A stretch of 64,000 bases of DNA from Pseudevernia furfuracea (Eukaryota > Ascomycota > Lecanoromycetes > Lecanorales > Parmeliaceae). The stretch is taken from positions 43,327-107,326 of the forward strand of contig JAIUPT010000053.1 of NCBI GenBank assembly GCA_022315425.1. Reading direction: 5' to 3'. The notes beneath the pieces were generated by a model that was given only the letters and a program-made list of their open reading frames with translations, was not told the origin of the DNA and ran no database searches. The stretch's first letter is position 1, and every line of letters begins with the position of its first letter. Below are positions 20,243 through 32,105 of the stretch, piece by piece. The position numbers and the translations under genes are program-made.

Positions 20243-23200
20243 CTGACTGTTGAACTGCAGAAACTCCGCAAAGGTGACGCCGCTTTGCTGCTTGTTTGCT
20301 AGGGCAGCCAGCAATTGCTGCCCTGCCCCAGCATCTGCCCCTTGCATCTGCTGCCCTGCCCCTTGAACTGCCCCTTGAGCTGCCCTTGCATCTGGCGCAT
20401 GTGACTGAAGAGGGTCCTGCTCCTGACCAACCCCAGCATCTACCCCCAGCTCTTCCAGCAGGACCCCCACCTCTTCCACACTGATGTAGCCATCCCCATC
20501 ATGGTCCAAGTGGCTACACAGACAGACAGGACATACTCACGGACACACTCACAGACATACTCACAGACATACTCACAGACATACTCACAGACATAGTCAC
20601 AGACATACTCACCGTCATACGCAACAAACATGTGCATGGAAGCATGCTCAAACATACATCTTGCATGGTCTGCACAAAGACAACCTTGTGGGGAGATTTT
20701 GCATCAACTCCACAACTCAAAGCAGCCTTATACTGTGCTTACTTCTAGTAGGCTGTTTTGAGTTGCCTACTTCTGCAAATGCTGTTGTCCACCCATGCAG
20801 GTGATGCTGTCCACCCTAACAGATGCTGTTGCCTACTTCTGAAGATGCTGTTGTCCACCCTTACAATTGCTGATGTGCACCCTTACAGATGCTGTTGCCT
20901 ACTTCTTCAGATGCTGTGGTCTACCCTTTCAGGTGCTCATGTCCACGCTTACAGCTACCTCTACAGATACTGATGTCCACGCATGCAGGTGATGCTGTCC
21001 AATGTCACATATGCTGTTGTCTACTCTTTTGACAAGGTGTCTACCTGAACAACTGCTCTGCAGCAGCTGCATGGTTGCTCCACTCGGGGGGATGGTGCTC
21101 ATCCACCAGCGCGGCAGGGGGTAGGGCCCTCAAGGTATGGGTCCATGACTGCAGCTTGTTGGCTTGCAGAGCATCTAGGCCGCCTTTGTAGGCTGCATGC
21201 GCCGCGTCGCCTGACTCTGCTAGCTCGTGCATTCCTGCAGTCAGCAAGTATCGGTCAAGGGTCCTCTCTGTTCAGAAAAGGGGGAGAAAAGTACAAACTG
21301 GATTTGATGAGAAGCCAAGTGTTATACCAGGCTGCCCAGTCCTCTGTTTTCACCCCCAAGAGCGTCTTAACCTGTTTTGTGGCTGACACAGACAAAGACA
21401 TCTGCATGTACTTGCGAAGCATCTGCATGTGTATGGGAAAAACATGATCATGTTAAGTGGAATGTTTACAACTGTAACATGAAGTCTACCAATGAATATA
21501 CAGACTTCCTGAGTTGGGTTCAAACTGATTAAGCTCAGCGCTTTGGTCAGCTGCTGTTCACACAGAGTTGACATGCAGAGCTTGCTACTCAGAGCAAAGC
21601 AACGCAGCTTCATTGTTGTACAACTGTATCACTGTGCTTATTCTGCAGACAGAGACAACCAGGCCAGGTCACAGTAAACACAAATCATGATACATAAACA
21701 GGTCAAGTATCTGTCAACTCATCGCACGCTCACTCTTGAGTCCTGATTTGAAGCTCGCATGTGGGTCCCTGCTGCAGCACGCATTCCTCAGCACCCCTGT
21801 CAGGGTCCCCGCGGGCCCCCCCCACCTTCGCACTCCACCGTGACTGGGGGTAGCTGTGATGGTACAATGCAAGCTTTGGTAGCCGTTGTCTTTGGGCTGT
21901 GCGATATAGTCTTTTGCGCCGGGCTGCAGTCTCGTCAAACAGGCTTTGTTGCTACTCTAGCTACAACGTAGCACGCCTGCAGACACGATGATGCTTAGTC
22001 CTTTGGCTGTGTGATTGAAGCGTCTCAATGTGTTGTTGCTTGGCTTTGTGAACTGTGGCTACAATATAGCATGCCTGCAGACATGATAGTGCTAAGTCCT
22101 TTGATTACATTTTGAACTTTGCAATGTATTGTTGCCTGGCTTTGTGACCCTGTTGCCACTCTGGCTGCAACATAGCAAGCCTGCACAAACGTGTTGAGTC
22201 TTATGACTGTGTCCTTGAGACGTTGCAATGTGTTTTTGCCTGGCTTTGAGATCTGTGTGCCACCATGGCTGATGATATAGCATGCCTGCACACATGATAG
22301 TGATCAGGCTGTGGACTGTCTGATGACAACATTGCACTAACGTTGCTGCATCTCTTCAGAGACATCTGCTGCTACCTGGCCATTAGACTAGCAATCCTAT
22401 ATAATATATGATGTTGTCTAGGCTTTGGACTATAACATTGAGACATCACACTGTGCTGTTCCCTCACTTCATGCATCTGCTGCCACTCTGGCATCTAACA
22501 TGGCAATCCTGCGGACATGATGCTGTGTAGTCTCTGAGCTGTGTGATGATTCCTTTGCGCTGTGCTGTCGCCTGCCTGTATGGATCTGTTGCCTGCGTTT
22601 GCTACAGAACATCATAGAGCCTTTCACAACCTTTCACGGAGCTTGCCCTTCATCATATGATCATGAGCAGCAACTTTTTGCCTGCTGCACAGGCAAAGAC
22701 AAGATAAAGATCGACACTACACACAGGGATGCATGAGATGATGTGCACAGAGGGCTTGTTTGTCAAGGATTTTGTGTCAAGTCAGGCTTTTTTCGTTTCG
22801 GATATTATTTGAAGGGAGGTTTTTGTAATACAACTAATGTTTTTGGTTTGGGTATTCCAAGAGAGTTTCCTTGAAAGAGATGGGGAGATTGTGCAGGGAG
22901 GGCCGCAACACCACATTGACTCATGCTTAGACTGACCTGAGTTGCAAATTCTTCTGCCTGAGGTGCAGGCAAGTCTGGGTGGGGGGTAACAATGCAACGA
23001 GAGGCTAGGATGTCATGGACCTCCTGGGGTGCCCGCCCACCAGCATCAATGCTGTCCAACCTCAACAGCTTCTTCATGGTGCTGAACAGGCTCTTTGTGC
23101 GCCCTGCCACCTGAAATGAGCAACAAATTGGCTCAAAATTGGTCAAATTGGCTGAAATTGACAAAGAAGTTGGCAGAATTTGGCTGGAAATTGGGAAGTG

Positions 23201-25402
23201 TTGCTCTGGGCATAGTTGCACAGATTGACATGAAAATGTTCAATGTGATGATCCAAACATGGCAATTAACTTGTCAGTCACCATCAACAAGCACGCTGAT
23301 GGTCATGCATAAGCACATGTGCACGGGTTTCATTCGTATCCAGTCAGCAGCACACGCATGCACAGTACGCCTAGCATCACATTTTCTACAACAACATTGT
23401 ACATAGGGTCGCCATTGCTCTGCAGTGGGTTGCAATCATGTCTTGCCATCAATTCCCATCTATGGCAGCAAGTAACTCATGACATGTTCCTGACACTTTA
23501 CACAGAAGGCTTACGCTGACCTGACAGCCAGCAGCAAGAACTTGGAACTCTGGATCCTGCTCAACAGCCGCCTGCAGCTGCTGTTCACAGCGAGCCAGGC
23601 TGTCACCGTGAGCATTGACCTCGCGCCGTAGCCAGGCCGCCGTCTCTGCGTATGACTCTGGAAACAGCTCCTGCAAAATTTGTGTGGCAAGTCGTTACAG
23701 AAAGTGGACCCCCTGGGCTTGAGCTTTTGATGCGGGCCAGAGCACAGCAGCAGGTGATATCAGCAGCAGATAGATTGCATGCTGGCAGCTCTAAAATACT
23801 TGCAAGCCTATATCACCTGACGCTGATAGATTCAGCTGCTGTGCTTAAGCTTGCAACAAGCCTCATGCAAGCCTTGTCTTGTGTGGGAATGAGGCAGCCT
23901 TAGACAGAAGGATGCAGACAAACCTGAAACAGCGGTCTTCCAGTTTGTGCACAGAGGGCACGCAGGCCCAACCCATGCCCCAGGGGGGCGTAGATCTGCA
24001 GGGCCTCTAGTGCTGCCAGCTGGCGGGCATACAGAGGGGTGCCCAAGAGGGTACCCATACCCACCAGTCTGGCTACCAACTCCACCACAATGGCTCTTGT
24101 ATCATAGAAGGTCAGTGCAAGCTCCCGTAGAGCACTGCAACACACAGGGAATTGAATAGGACCAACTGCTGCCATGCATGTTTGCTGAGGCCAGAAATGT
24201 GAGAGGCAATGATCTGTAAACACAACGAACATACATTCAACCACCTCTTACGCGCACTGCTTCTGTGCAACAGCAAGCACAATGTCTGTTCCTAGCCCTG
24301 AATCAGAAGATGCACATGCACATGCACATGGCTTTCACCACTTCATCCTTTATCACACAGATGCTGATCTGATCTCACCTAGAAGCAACATCATCATATA
24401 GATCCACTCTGCTGGGCAGCCTGCGCACTTTGATGACATCCTCGATCAGTATTGCCACAGCTGATCCCAAGCGGTGATCCACCAGATCCAGGGACAGCCG
24501 CTGAGCAGCTACAGCGTCTATAAGGATGCCAGCTGCGATGGATTCAGCATCAAGGGGGAAACCCTGGCCTGACAGATCTGCCAGCTGTTTTGCTATGGCC
24601 AGTGCCTTGCTGGCGGCTGTGCTTGCTTCCAGGGGGTCAGTCTGAGCTGGCAGATGGGAAACCTCCAGCTTGAGAGCATTCAAAATGAGCTCAGGCTGCT
24701 TTGCCCATGCCAGCCTGAAAAGACAAAGGGAAGTTGCTGAAGGGACCGCTGCTGAAGGCAACATCTGCCCGTCCAGACCAGCTCAAGGGAAGACTCTGCC
24801 CCTCAAGGAGGACAACATGTTGCTGCTGACTGGACTGGAATGCAGTTAGGGAAGAAGTGTGCCGGCTGTTAAGCATCAGCCATGAGGCTGTGCCAGATGG
24901 ATGCTATGCAGGGGGGGGGGGAGGGGGGTGGGGCTGACAGTCGCACCCTCGCAGACATGCTTACTTGATGACTTTACTGACTGGATTAAGAGGCAAGCTT
25001 GAGGTGACAGCATGTGTGTCAACTTATGCAGCAGATTTGCAGGGACAGACATGCAGATGCACAAGTGACTGGAGTGCATTGTTGTTGTATAGTGCCTGTT
25101 CACATCAGGACACATCACACATGCAGCATGTCATGCTCACCATGGCAATATTGTGAAGTGCAGGTGCAATTTTATCAGCAGGGGTAGGTTATGTGCAAAT
25201 GGGTCCGCCCTGGTGATCAATGTAAGAGTACCTGTGGTGGCAGACGCAGGGCAAGCTGATCCCAGGCAGCAAGGAAGTCTAGTGTTCTCTGAGCTCCAAG
25301 ACCAGCAAAGCCACACATCTGTGCAGGAGTTTGGGTCTGAAGGCACAGTGGTCCTGACGCCTGTTTGCGGGCGGGCAGAGTTTGTTATGCAAAAAAGGTA
25401 GC
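20243..25402 (-). CDS. CRSH: Ca2+-activated RelA/SpoT homolog, plastid (p)ppGpp synthetase
   Basis: Makes (p)ppGpp from ATP and GTP/GDP in the chloroplast stroma, stimulated by Ca2+ in plants. Exons, N to C: 25232-~25370 (RTLDFLAAWDQLALRLP); 24379-24714 (pseudo-hydrolase domain, IAAGILIDAVAAQRLSLDLV); 23924-24134 (FYDTRAIVVELVARLV, EALQIYAPLGHGLGL); 23521-23670; 22937-23110 (synthetase start, GRTKSLFSTMKKLLR); 21734-21923 (KDYIAQPKDNGYQSLH, then ELQIRTQ); 21045-21234 (ESGDAAHAAYKGGLDAL); 20243-20513 (EF-hand HLDHDGDGYISVEEVGVLL). Order and sequence match plant CRSH throughout. The His-Asp pair of active hydrolases is replaced (ILIDAV), as in Arabidopsis CRSH, so it should be synthetase only. 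The second EF-hand (ANKQQSGVTFAEF) lacks ligands 1, 3 and 5 and is separated from the first by a Gln/Gly/Ala-rich linker. A one-base frame break coincides with the G8 run near 21818. The start is uncertain; an ATG near 25402 opens a transit-peptide-like stretch but needs a frame change. Confidence 0.9.
20520..20612. repeat. 12-bp tandem repeat
   Basis: Seven or so units of CAGACATACTCA immediately beside the EF-hand exon of CRSH (exon border at 20513). Confidence 0.9.
20740..21030. repeat. Diverged tandem repeat of about 35-60 bp
   Basis: Repeats of GATGCTGTTGCCTACTTCT and TGTCCACCCTTACAG in a CRSH intron. Confidence 0.8.
21271..21339 (+). repeat. Dispersed repeat family B, copy 4
   Basis: GAAAAGGGGGAGAAAAG, GATTTGATGAGAAGCCAAGT, CCAGGCTGCCCAG, about 36 bp outside a CRSH exon. 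Confidence 0.8.
21940..22640. repeat. Diverged tandem repeat of about 110 bp
   Basis: Five or six units around AGCATGCCTGCAGACATGAT, TTGTTGCCTGGCTTTG, in a CRSH intron. Confidence 0.8.
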
Positions 25403-26023
25403 ATTCGAGGCACGACCACGGCTTCCTTGCAGCAGCTTACCGCTTTGACCGTTATGAAGCTGGGGGCACTCTGTGACGGTACTGCTGCTTTTGGGACACT
25501 TAGAATCGCCAGTGACTCGACTCGCTAGGCGCAAGGCGCGAGTGGGGGCAACACAAGGATGCTGCAACCCATATCGGGACCGCAATTGCCGCCTGTGATA
25601 CTGTGCATTAGCATTAATGGGCACAACGCCGTGGAAGGCGACACATACATGACACGAGCCGCAGGGCTGCACGGTTTCATTGCCTCCGACTTCAAGCAGT
25701 GGAACTGAGCATCGACGACCCGGGTAATGCGAACTTTGTTGACGGTAATGCTGCTGCAAGTGTAGCACACACGCTCCGCACTTGCATCTGATCTTGGCGA
25801 CACTCATAGGTCATCAGGTTTGTTTAAGCCCTAAAATTCAGTGTCTGATGGTGAACCTCACAAAGAAAAGCGTCGCAACTTGTTTCAAGACGATTACACA
25901 GTGCAGTTCAGCGGTTCTTTTCAGCAGACACGTACGGGTTCGATCGCCATTTGTGGTTGACCTTGCGATCGAAGGCATAGGCGTCGGAGTCAGGATCCAG
26001 ACAACAAGTCTTGTGCACCCGGC
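25403..26023. promoter_or_regulatory. Intergenic region between divergent CRSH and PnsB3-like genes
   Basis: Stretch of about 620 bases between the putative 5' end of CRSH (minus) and the ATG of the ferredoxin-like gene (plus). It lacks the TG/CA-rich tandem repeats that fill the introns and shows no convincing ORF. A shared promoter for two plastid-targeted proteins is inferred from position only; I see no named element that I can defend. Confidence 0.35.
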
Positions 26024-26724
26024 ATGCTAGTCAAACCGACCATGTCTGCAAGCGCGTTTGGGGCTAGAGCATCGCCGTTTGTTCCTATTCAGCAGATGCA
26101 TATTCCCCCATGCCGGCAGAGACTCGCCTTCAGGACGCCGGCACGACGCGTAGCGCTCGAGTTCGACACTTCTGAAGGCCCCAGGACAATCGACTGTGAC
26201 AGCGGAGACATTCTCCGCGATGTCATGCTGGAACAAAAAATAGATTTGTACACAACTTGGGGGAAGATATGGACGTGCGGAGGAAACTGGCAATGCGGCA
26301 CCTGCGTCGTACAGGGTGCCTGTGCAGCTGTAGTACCACAAACAACAGTCACTGTGAACCATACACACAACGATTACACATCGATCTTTCAGGTAGTGAG
26401 TGGTGACAAACTGCTGTCCGAGAAGAATGACACTGAGACAAAAAAGCTAAAAAGGGTAATGAATGAATGATGTCGTGTTGACGAACCCTGACTTGATGCT
26501 CACTCTAAACTTACAGGAGTGGGTTTGTCTTGAGCCCAAAACATGCTCACTCACTGGGCAAGTGTTGGGCTACTGTTACAGTAGTGTTTCATTATGATGG
26601 GCGGCTGTACCACTCAGCTGACCTTGTGCTGCAGAAACCAGAATCATACAGGCTCGCTTGCCAAACAAACGTGGGAGATGGAAGCAACAAAGGCACAATT
26701 GGCTTAAAGACGAAGCCGCCGTAA
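26024..26724 (+). CDS. PNSB3: PnsB3/NDF4-like 2Fe-2S ferredoxin-fold protein, plastid
   Basis: Three exons: 26024-26308, 26393-26455, 26635-26724 (stop TAA), all with GT-AG borders. The N-terminal 40 or so residues are rich in Ser, Ala, Arg and Pro and look like a chloroplast transit peptide; ATGs at 26024 and 26042 are both possible starts. The mature part reads ILRDVMLEQKIDLY, then the cluster ligands TCGGNWQCGTC (C-x5-C-x2-C), then SGDKLLSEKNDTETKKLKR and, across the last intron, KPESYRLACQTNVGDGSNKG with the fourth Cys. This order matches plant PnsB3 (NDF4), a lumen-excluded subcomplex B subunit of the chloroplast NDH complex. Whether this alga has an NDH complex is unknown, so an electron-carrier role outside NDH is possible. 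Reading frame is intact, unlike several neighbours. First donor could shift by a few bases. Confidence 0.85.
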
Positions 26725-28072
26725 CCTGACGGACGTCTGGACTCGTTAGCCTTATAAAGCCTTATAAGGAGGCAGTCACGACAAACTATTTTGAAGGAAT
26801 CTAACCAAGTGATGACCTGCGTGGCTTTAAGGGTTCTTGCTGTTGCACCTGACCATGCATCAGCTTTGCATCAACTGCTATTTTCTATTTTGCAGCGTTG
26901 ACCCTGTACCGCTTGACAATGACTGCTGCGTAAGTTGCTGCCTTGTGTTGTGTCACACATATGAAGACCATCAGACAACTTTGTGTTGCCTAGAACCAGT
27001 ACACTCCTCTGAGGACTGCTTGCCTATGGTGTGCATGCGTCAACATGCAGAATTTTGTACGAGGCCAGGTTGGATTTATAACAGTATATTTGAGTCATAC
27101 TCGGATAGTGATGACATTCAGCAGAACCGTCGTCTGTTGACTTGTTTACTCTGTATGCTGTATAAGATTGTAGTGCTTGCACAACTTAACAGGCCCGAAG
27201 GAGATGGTATCGTTCATATTGCTGCCAAATCAGCAGGCACATTGTGGCCAAGGACACAGAAACCGATCAGTTGCACAGTATGACTTGTTGCCAAGCAGTA
27301 ATGCACAGCCCCTGTCCATCAAATACAGCACAATCATTTTGACAGTCGAAAGACATTCCCATATCCAGAAGAAGTTCCTGAATCAACATCCAAAACACTG
27401 TTCCAGAAAATGCGGAAGGACAAGCCAAAGAAGCATTTATGCTCAAAGTGATGAAAGGAAGACTCAGAGAACAGAATTTCAGAGCGAAAGAACAGCATTA
27501 CTGACGTGCTGCAAACCAGTTTCAGTGATCTTGACATCAAATTTGCATCAATGCCGCCTGCAACCTGCCCAATGCAATGCATACTAGGGCATCATCTAAG
27601 GAGCCACACAGTGCAGATGCCCCAGAGATGTATGAATGACGCAAAGCCGCGCCAATGGCTGGGCTCCCGCAGTGTCCCCAAAATCTGAACACGCTACTGA
27701 CATCTAGCAAAATAAATCACCCCTGAGCTAAGCTACTCATTGCGAATCACAGTGACAACTGTACAAAATCTGAGGAAACTGACTATAGAGCATGCTGCTG
27801 CTGCTGTTGTTGGCAGAGTTCCGAGGCTGAATTCCGAGTAAAACTATCTGTTGATTTGAATGTTCAGGGCATTGGCGGCGGAGGGGGCAGAGCATGATCT
27901 GAGAATTGCTGTGCAGAGTATGCAGACTGTCCTCCTGTTGTTGAGCGCCCATAGGCATCCTGTACAGTCAGCACAGGAGGTGATCAGCAGCTGCACCAGT
28001 CAAGCCTGGCAGTGTGGTAAAGTTCTCAGCTTCAGCAAGTTGCCTTTGTGTTTGGGCCGTGTGGTCCACCCA
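26725..28072. other. Intergenic, no gene seen
   Basis: Between the converging ferredoxin-like and coiled-coil genes. Several short ORFs of 60-150 codons exist on both strands but none has splice context or recognisable motifs. Likely 3' untranslated and spacer sequence. Confidence 0.4.
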
Positions 28073-29149
28073 TTATTCCAGCAACCTGGCTGACACCTGA
28101 TGACAACAGGCCAGTGCAAAACGTCGCGCAACTTGGGTGAAGACAAGCGTCAGAACAGGTGCAGCTGCACCACAAGTAGCACAGGACGGCATGTCTTTAT
28201 GGTATTTTTGGTCTACCTTAGTCTGACTGCGCCCAGCAGGGCGAAGAATTGCAGGAGGAGGCGGCGGCAGAGCCTGCTCTACAGGTGCAGACAGCTGGTG
28301 GCTATGCTTTGCTGCTGTCTTTGCCTGCTGCATTGCGCTGGGAGAGGGAGTGCACTCCCCATCTTCAGGTTCAATGCTAGCTGCCCTCCGTGACATATGC
28401 TCACCGGCCTGGCAAGCCTACATCAGCAGTGGCTGAGTCCAGGTGCACAGTCTGCAGGCTTGTCCTAGCCAGAGGTTGGAGGACAAAGCTACACCACATT
28501 ATGTTCATCTTACCAAGGCCAATTGCACTTCAGCTTTGGTCTTGAGCTGCTGCACTTCCAGCAGCTGTTTCTGAGGGGCAGCAGACATGTCTGAGACAAT
28601 AAAAGCTGGGTCTGCACAGGCCAGGTCAGCTGAACTCTGCTTATGCTCCTCCAACTGCTGCTCAAGCTTAAACTGCTGCTGCTTGAGCTTGTGCAACTGC
28701 TCATTCCGAGCTTCCTGTTGCTGCTTCACTCGTGATGCCAAGTCCTGCTGTCGCAGTCTGACTTTTTCATCATGCCTCCGCTGCCATACCTGCTTGTTTT
28801 GCTCGTGCCGTTGTTCCTGTCGTTTTTGTCGGAGCTGCTCCTTTATGAGATTTACCTGGAGCTTGTCCTGCTTCTGCCTAGACGGGTTCTGCTTTTGAGG
28901 GAGCCCAACCTCACTTTGTCCAGCGCTGCTCGGTGCAGCCGTTGTTTGTGAAGCCATTTTCGTATTTGCATTCATGAGCAAGCGGTATAAAGATGTAGCA
29001 GTGGCGTCCCGCCCGGCATCGTCTCCACTTTCGTTTTGAAGGATCGTCATAGCTCTCTTATAACAGCCAGAGCGAAATGCGCTTGCAGAAAGTCTGTGCG
29101 AGGACTTGTGCACCTCAAACACTCTCGGGTGGCTTTGATCCCAAGGCAT
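28073..29149 (-). CDS. Coiled-coil protein of unknown function, two exons
   Basis: Exon 1 is 28514-29149, starting at an ATG with an in-frame TGA a few codons upstream; exon 2 is 28073-28417. The borders are GT-AG and join in phase to give about 326 residues. Residues about 95-190 form a long charged helix rich in Gln, Lys, Arg and Glu (for example QLHKLKQQQFKLEQQLEEHK), preceded by a Ser/Thr/Ala/Gln region and followed by a proline run (PPPPPAILRPAG) and a short C-terminal hydrophobic helix with CATCG. I do not recognise the family; structural proteins of the basal body or flagellum often look like this, but nothing here proves it. The flanking gene on the left converges on it. The C-terminal stop at 28073-28075 fits the exon frame. 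Confidence 0.55.
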
Positions 29150-29507
29150 GGTGCACGCCTGTCACGCAGACATCTCTCAAGCGAGAGCACGTCAGAGAGC
29201 ACGTCTTCTTCCTGCCCTCGCTGTACATATAATATATTTATCAACCCACTCCTGCGGAGTTAGAGTCCTACTGCCCGGATACAGACGGTAGCCAATCATG
29301 GATTTCCCCAGGCGGCACCTGCCGTCATTGTTGGTTTTTCCTTTGCGGTTGGCTATTCGTGGTCCCATATCTTTTTCCTGTTCAGACTGCTTGTTTCCGC
29401 TCCAGTACATCACAGCACACTTCCGCCTGTTTTACCTTCATTTTCTGCTCGCGCGAGCGCCTCACTGTTAATAGTCAAAACAAACCTACAAGAGCCTAGG
29501 TAATGAT

Positions 29508-29723
29508 CTACACTTGCTGTGCCACAAAGTTGACTTGCAACGCCCTCTCAAATCCTTGTGCGTCAGCGTCCGCCATGTTGACAACTTCCTGCCTGATATT
29601 GTACTTATGCAGCTTAATGCGCAGGGTGGCAGTGACGCAGAGTGTCAGCACAACGTGAATGAAGATGCTGTCCAGTATGGCAGGACTGGCACTTGCATTT
29701 GCTGCAGTGAGCTCGCTCAACAA
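29508..29723 (-). CDS. Possible C-terminal exon of an unknown minus-strand gene
   Basis: Open frame ending in a stop, with protein-like composition (LRIKLHKYNIRQEVVNMADA, then FERALQVNFVAQQV). It is not a shadow of any known exon here. It could be the last exon of a gene extending to about 31.7 kb, or a first exon if the internal ATG is used and the GT in the last codon is a donor. Family not recognised. Confidence 0.28.
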   Translation of the reverse strand: MLSELTAANASASPAILDSIFIHVVLTLCVTATLRIKLHKYNIRQEVVNMADADAQGFERALQVNFVAQQV

Positions 29724-31323
29724 GTCGCATTGCTATATGCCACTGTCACCTGCGCTTTGCATCATTGGAAAGGATGTTACCAGCAATGCTTGATGTTTGA
29801 TCAAGCTCATGTGCTCCAAGACTGTCTTGCGCGCATGCAGCATATTTGTATGCTGCGTCAAGTACAGGTTATGCATTTGCTTTGCCAAACTGATACTGTT
29901 ACCTGCCTAGGCAAACTCTATGCATCCTTCGCATCGCAACATATTGTCAGCATCAAATCACTGTGTTAATGAGCATAAACCCGCAGTTTGCCTTACTTGC
30001 AGACAAGTGGTGTATGTATGAACGCAACAGATGGGCGGCTGATTTGCGACTCAGATGCTGTTGCAGCAGACTCCAGCCACACGCTGGCAACAGGCAAAAT
30101 TAAATGAACGTCCACCCCCTTGTGCGCAAGACATTGGAGTTGCTTGCGGCAGCATATTTGCTAATGTAATGGTTGTGCTTTAGTATAGGTGCCGTGATTG
30201 TTTATGTCATAAGTACTCCTTGGACATTTTTGCCACAGGCTATCCAAGACAGACACATGCTGTTCCGTGTTGGGCTGATGGTTGGAGCGCTGGCTCACAG
30301 TGCTTGGATAATTGTCAAATCATAATGTTGCTCAAGTATGGCAGCAATACATGACGTTTCTCTGATGCTGTCTCTTCAGCATACTAGGCCAGACCTGTGA
30401 TGCAATCTGGCAGATTCCATGTGCTGTTCCTGCTGTTTGGCATATGGCAGCACCTACCCTCTCAATTGACCCTTGTCTTTACCTCCCCAGTCACTTATTG
30501 TTGGGGCAGACAATGACTTGCAATTCCAGCAGCACCTCTTTCCTTCAAGTGTTTGAAGCAAGCTAATTTTTGCAATAATCACAGCATGGCAGGAGTGTAC
30601 CATAGAAATTAATGTTATTATATTCAGTGGCACTGGTAATCATCAGAAGGACTGTTTGTCTTGTTATACATAATTCCACTGTAATCATCAGATGGAATGT
30701 TAGTCTTATTAAGCATCGGCACTGTATGCAGCGGGGGCGCATCACAGGCATGCAGAGCTGTGAAGAGGAAGCCCGGGGTTGATTGCTGCAGTTGCTTGGT
30801 GAACTTGTTTGTGTTGGGTTTGTTGCAATGCAAGTTTTGTTTTTGCCAACTTTCTGCGTCACATAAGAGATTGGGACTTATGTACATGCACAACAATGAA
30901 GCTGGCCAAGTAGTAGCTTTGATAGCTATAGCCAGAAGCATTGCGAGGAAGCTGGGACCATTCAAAACAAGACTGTACTGTTTTTTGTTCACAAGTTGAG
31001 TTGAACTTTCCGACTTTTAGGATTTTTCCAGAACCAGCCTGCTTTGAATCAGCTGATGTGCATGGCATGCATCTGCTGCTTGTTAGCTAAGTCTGCGTTT
31101 TGATTACTATTATTACAAGATGTACATGGATCAGCATGATGCAGATGTGAGAAGCGACAGTACAGTGTAATCGCAAACAGAACACCACTCATACCATGCG
31201 TGGTCAGCTCCAATCAGCAGTTTTGCAGTAACTGTTGATGGCTGCTGTGACACAGTGTGGTGAGCATGCACTTGCTGCATATCTGCAGACTTGAGTGGGT
31301 GTGCAACTGAACGAAGCTACTGC
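29724..31323. other. No gene recognised
   Basis: TG-rich sequence like the introns elsewhere. Several short ORFs, none with convincing splice borders or motifs. May be intron of a gene linking the open stretches at 29.5 and 31.3-31.7 kb. Confidence 0.35.
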
Positions 31324-31710
31324 TCACTCATGAGCTGACCACAGGAAGTCTAGACCCTGCTTGTATAGATAGATATGGTCAACAAGAACAAGGTCTTGTT
31401 GAGCTTTCTCGCTCTTGAGAGCCTTGAGAAAGCATATCAGACGACATAGCACATTAGACAAAGCTTTGAGAAGCTCGTGGCCGGCGCGCTGAAGCTGCTC
31501 TTCCTGGCTGTCTGAGTGTGCTTGAGTCCTCAGTCTGTGTGAATAAGGGGGAGAAACCGCCTGTATCTTGACCAGCACAAGGTCGCATTCTAATGGGGGC
31601 GAACTCCGTAATGGGCAATAGTGGCATTTCCCATGAGCACATAAATGCATTGCAACATATGGACATGGTTCCACATTCATGTGACCAGCACCGGGCTCGA
31701 ATAGGATCAA
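31324..31710 (-). CDS. Possible coding exon, unknown product
   Basis: Open frame of 128 codons whose second half looks like helical protein (AGHELLKALSNVLCRLICFL, then KSEKAQQDLVLVDHIYLYKQ). No domain recognised and the exon limits are unknown. It may belong with the open stretch at 29.5-29.7 kb. Confidence 0.27.
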   Translation of the reverse strand: MILFEPGAGHMNVEPCPYVAMHLCAHGKCHYCPLRSSPPLECDLVLVKIQAVSPPYSHRLRTQAHSDSQEEQLQRAGHELLKALSNVLCRLICFLKALKSEKAQQDLVLVDHIYLYKQGLDFLWSAHE

Positions 31711-32105
31711 GGTCTCATGACTGACATCATATATGACATTGTGTGTGAAAATCTACCAAGGGAAAGCTTTGAGAAGCAGATGCTGCGTTTTATGACACAA
31801 GCCCGGCCTGAGGTCACCTATTTTGGGACGTTGACAGGTGATAGTCTGTCACAACAACATACTGTCCAAACACACTAGTCTTCATGCTGCACATCTGCTG
31901 AATAGCCTCCGGTTTCTAAATTGAAAAGCACAGATCGCACTCATCATGTGCTGAACCATCAATCTGTCCAAGTTTGTGAGGTTAGCTTAGAACACTGCCT
32001 GCTTTGAACACACAGTACAAGCACTTCCTTTTTCCCAACAAGGCAATGACATAAGTACTGCTAAGCTTGCACCATTGGCGTTGCCGCATGGATGCGACTC
32101 GGGTG

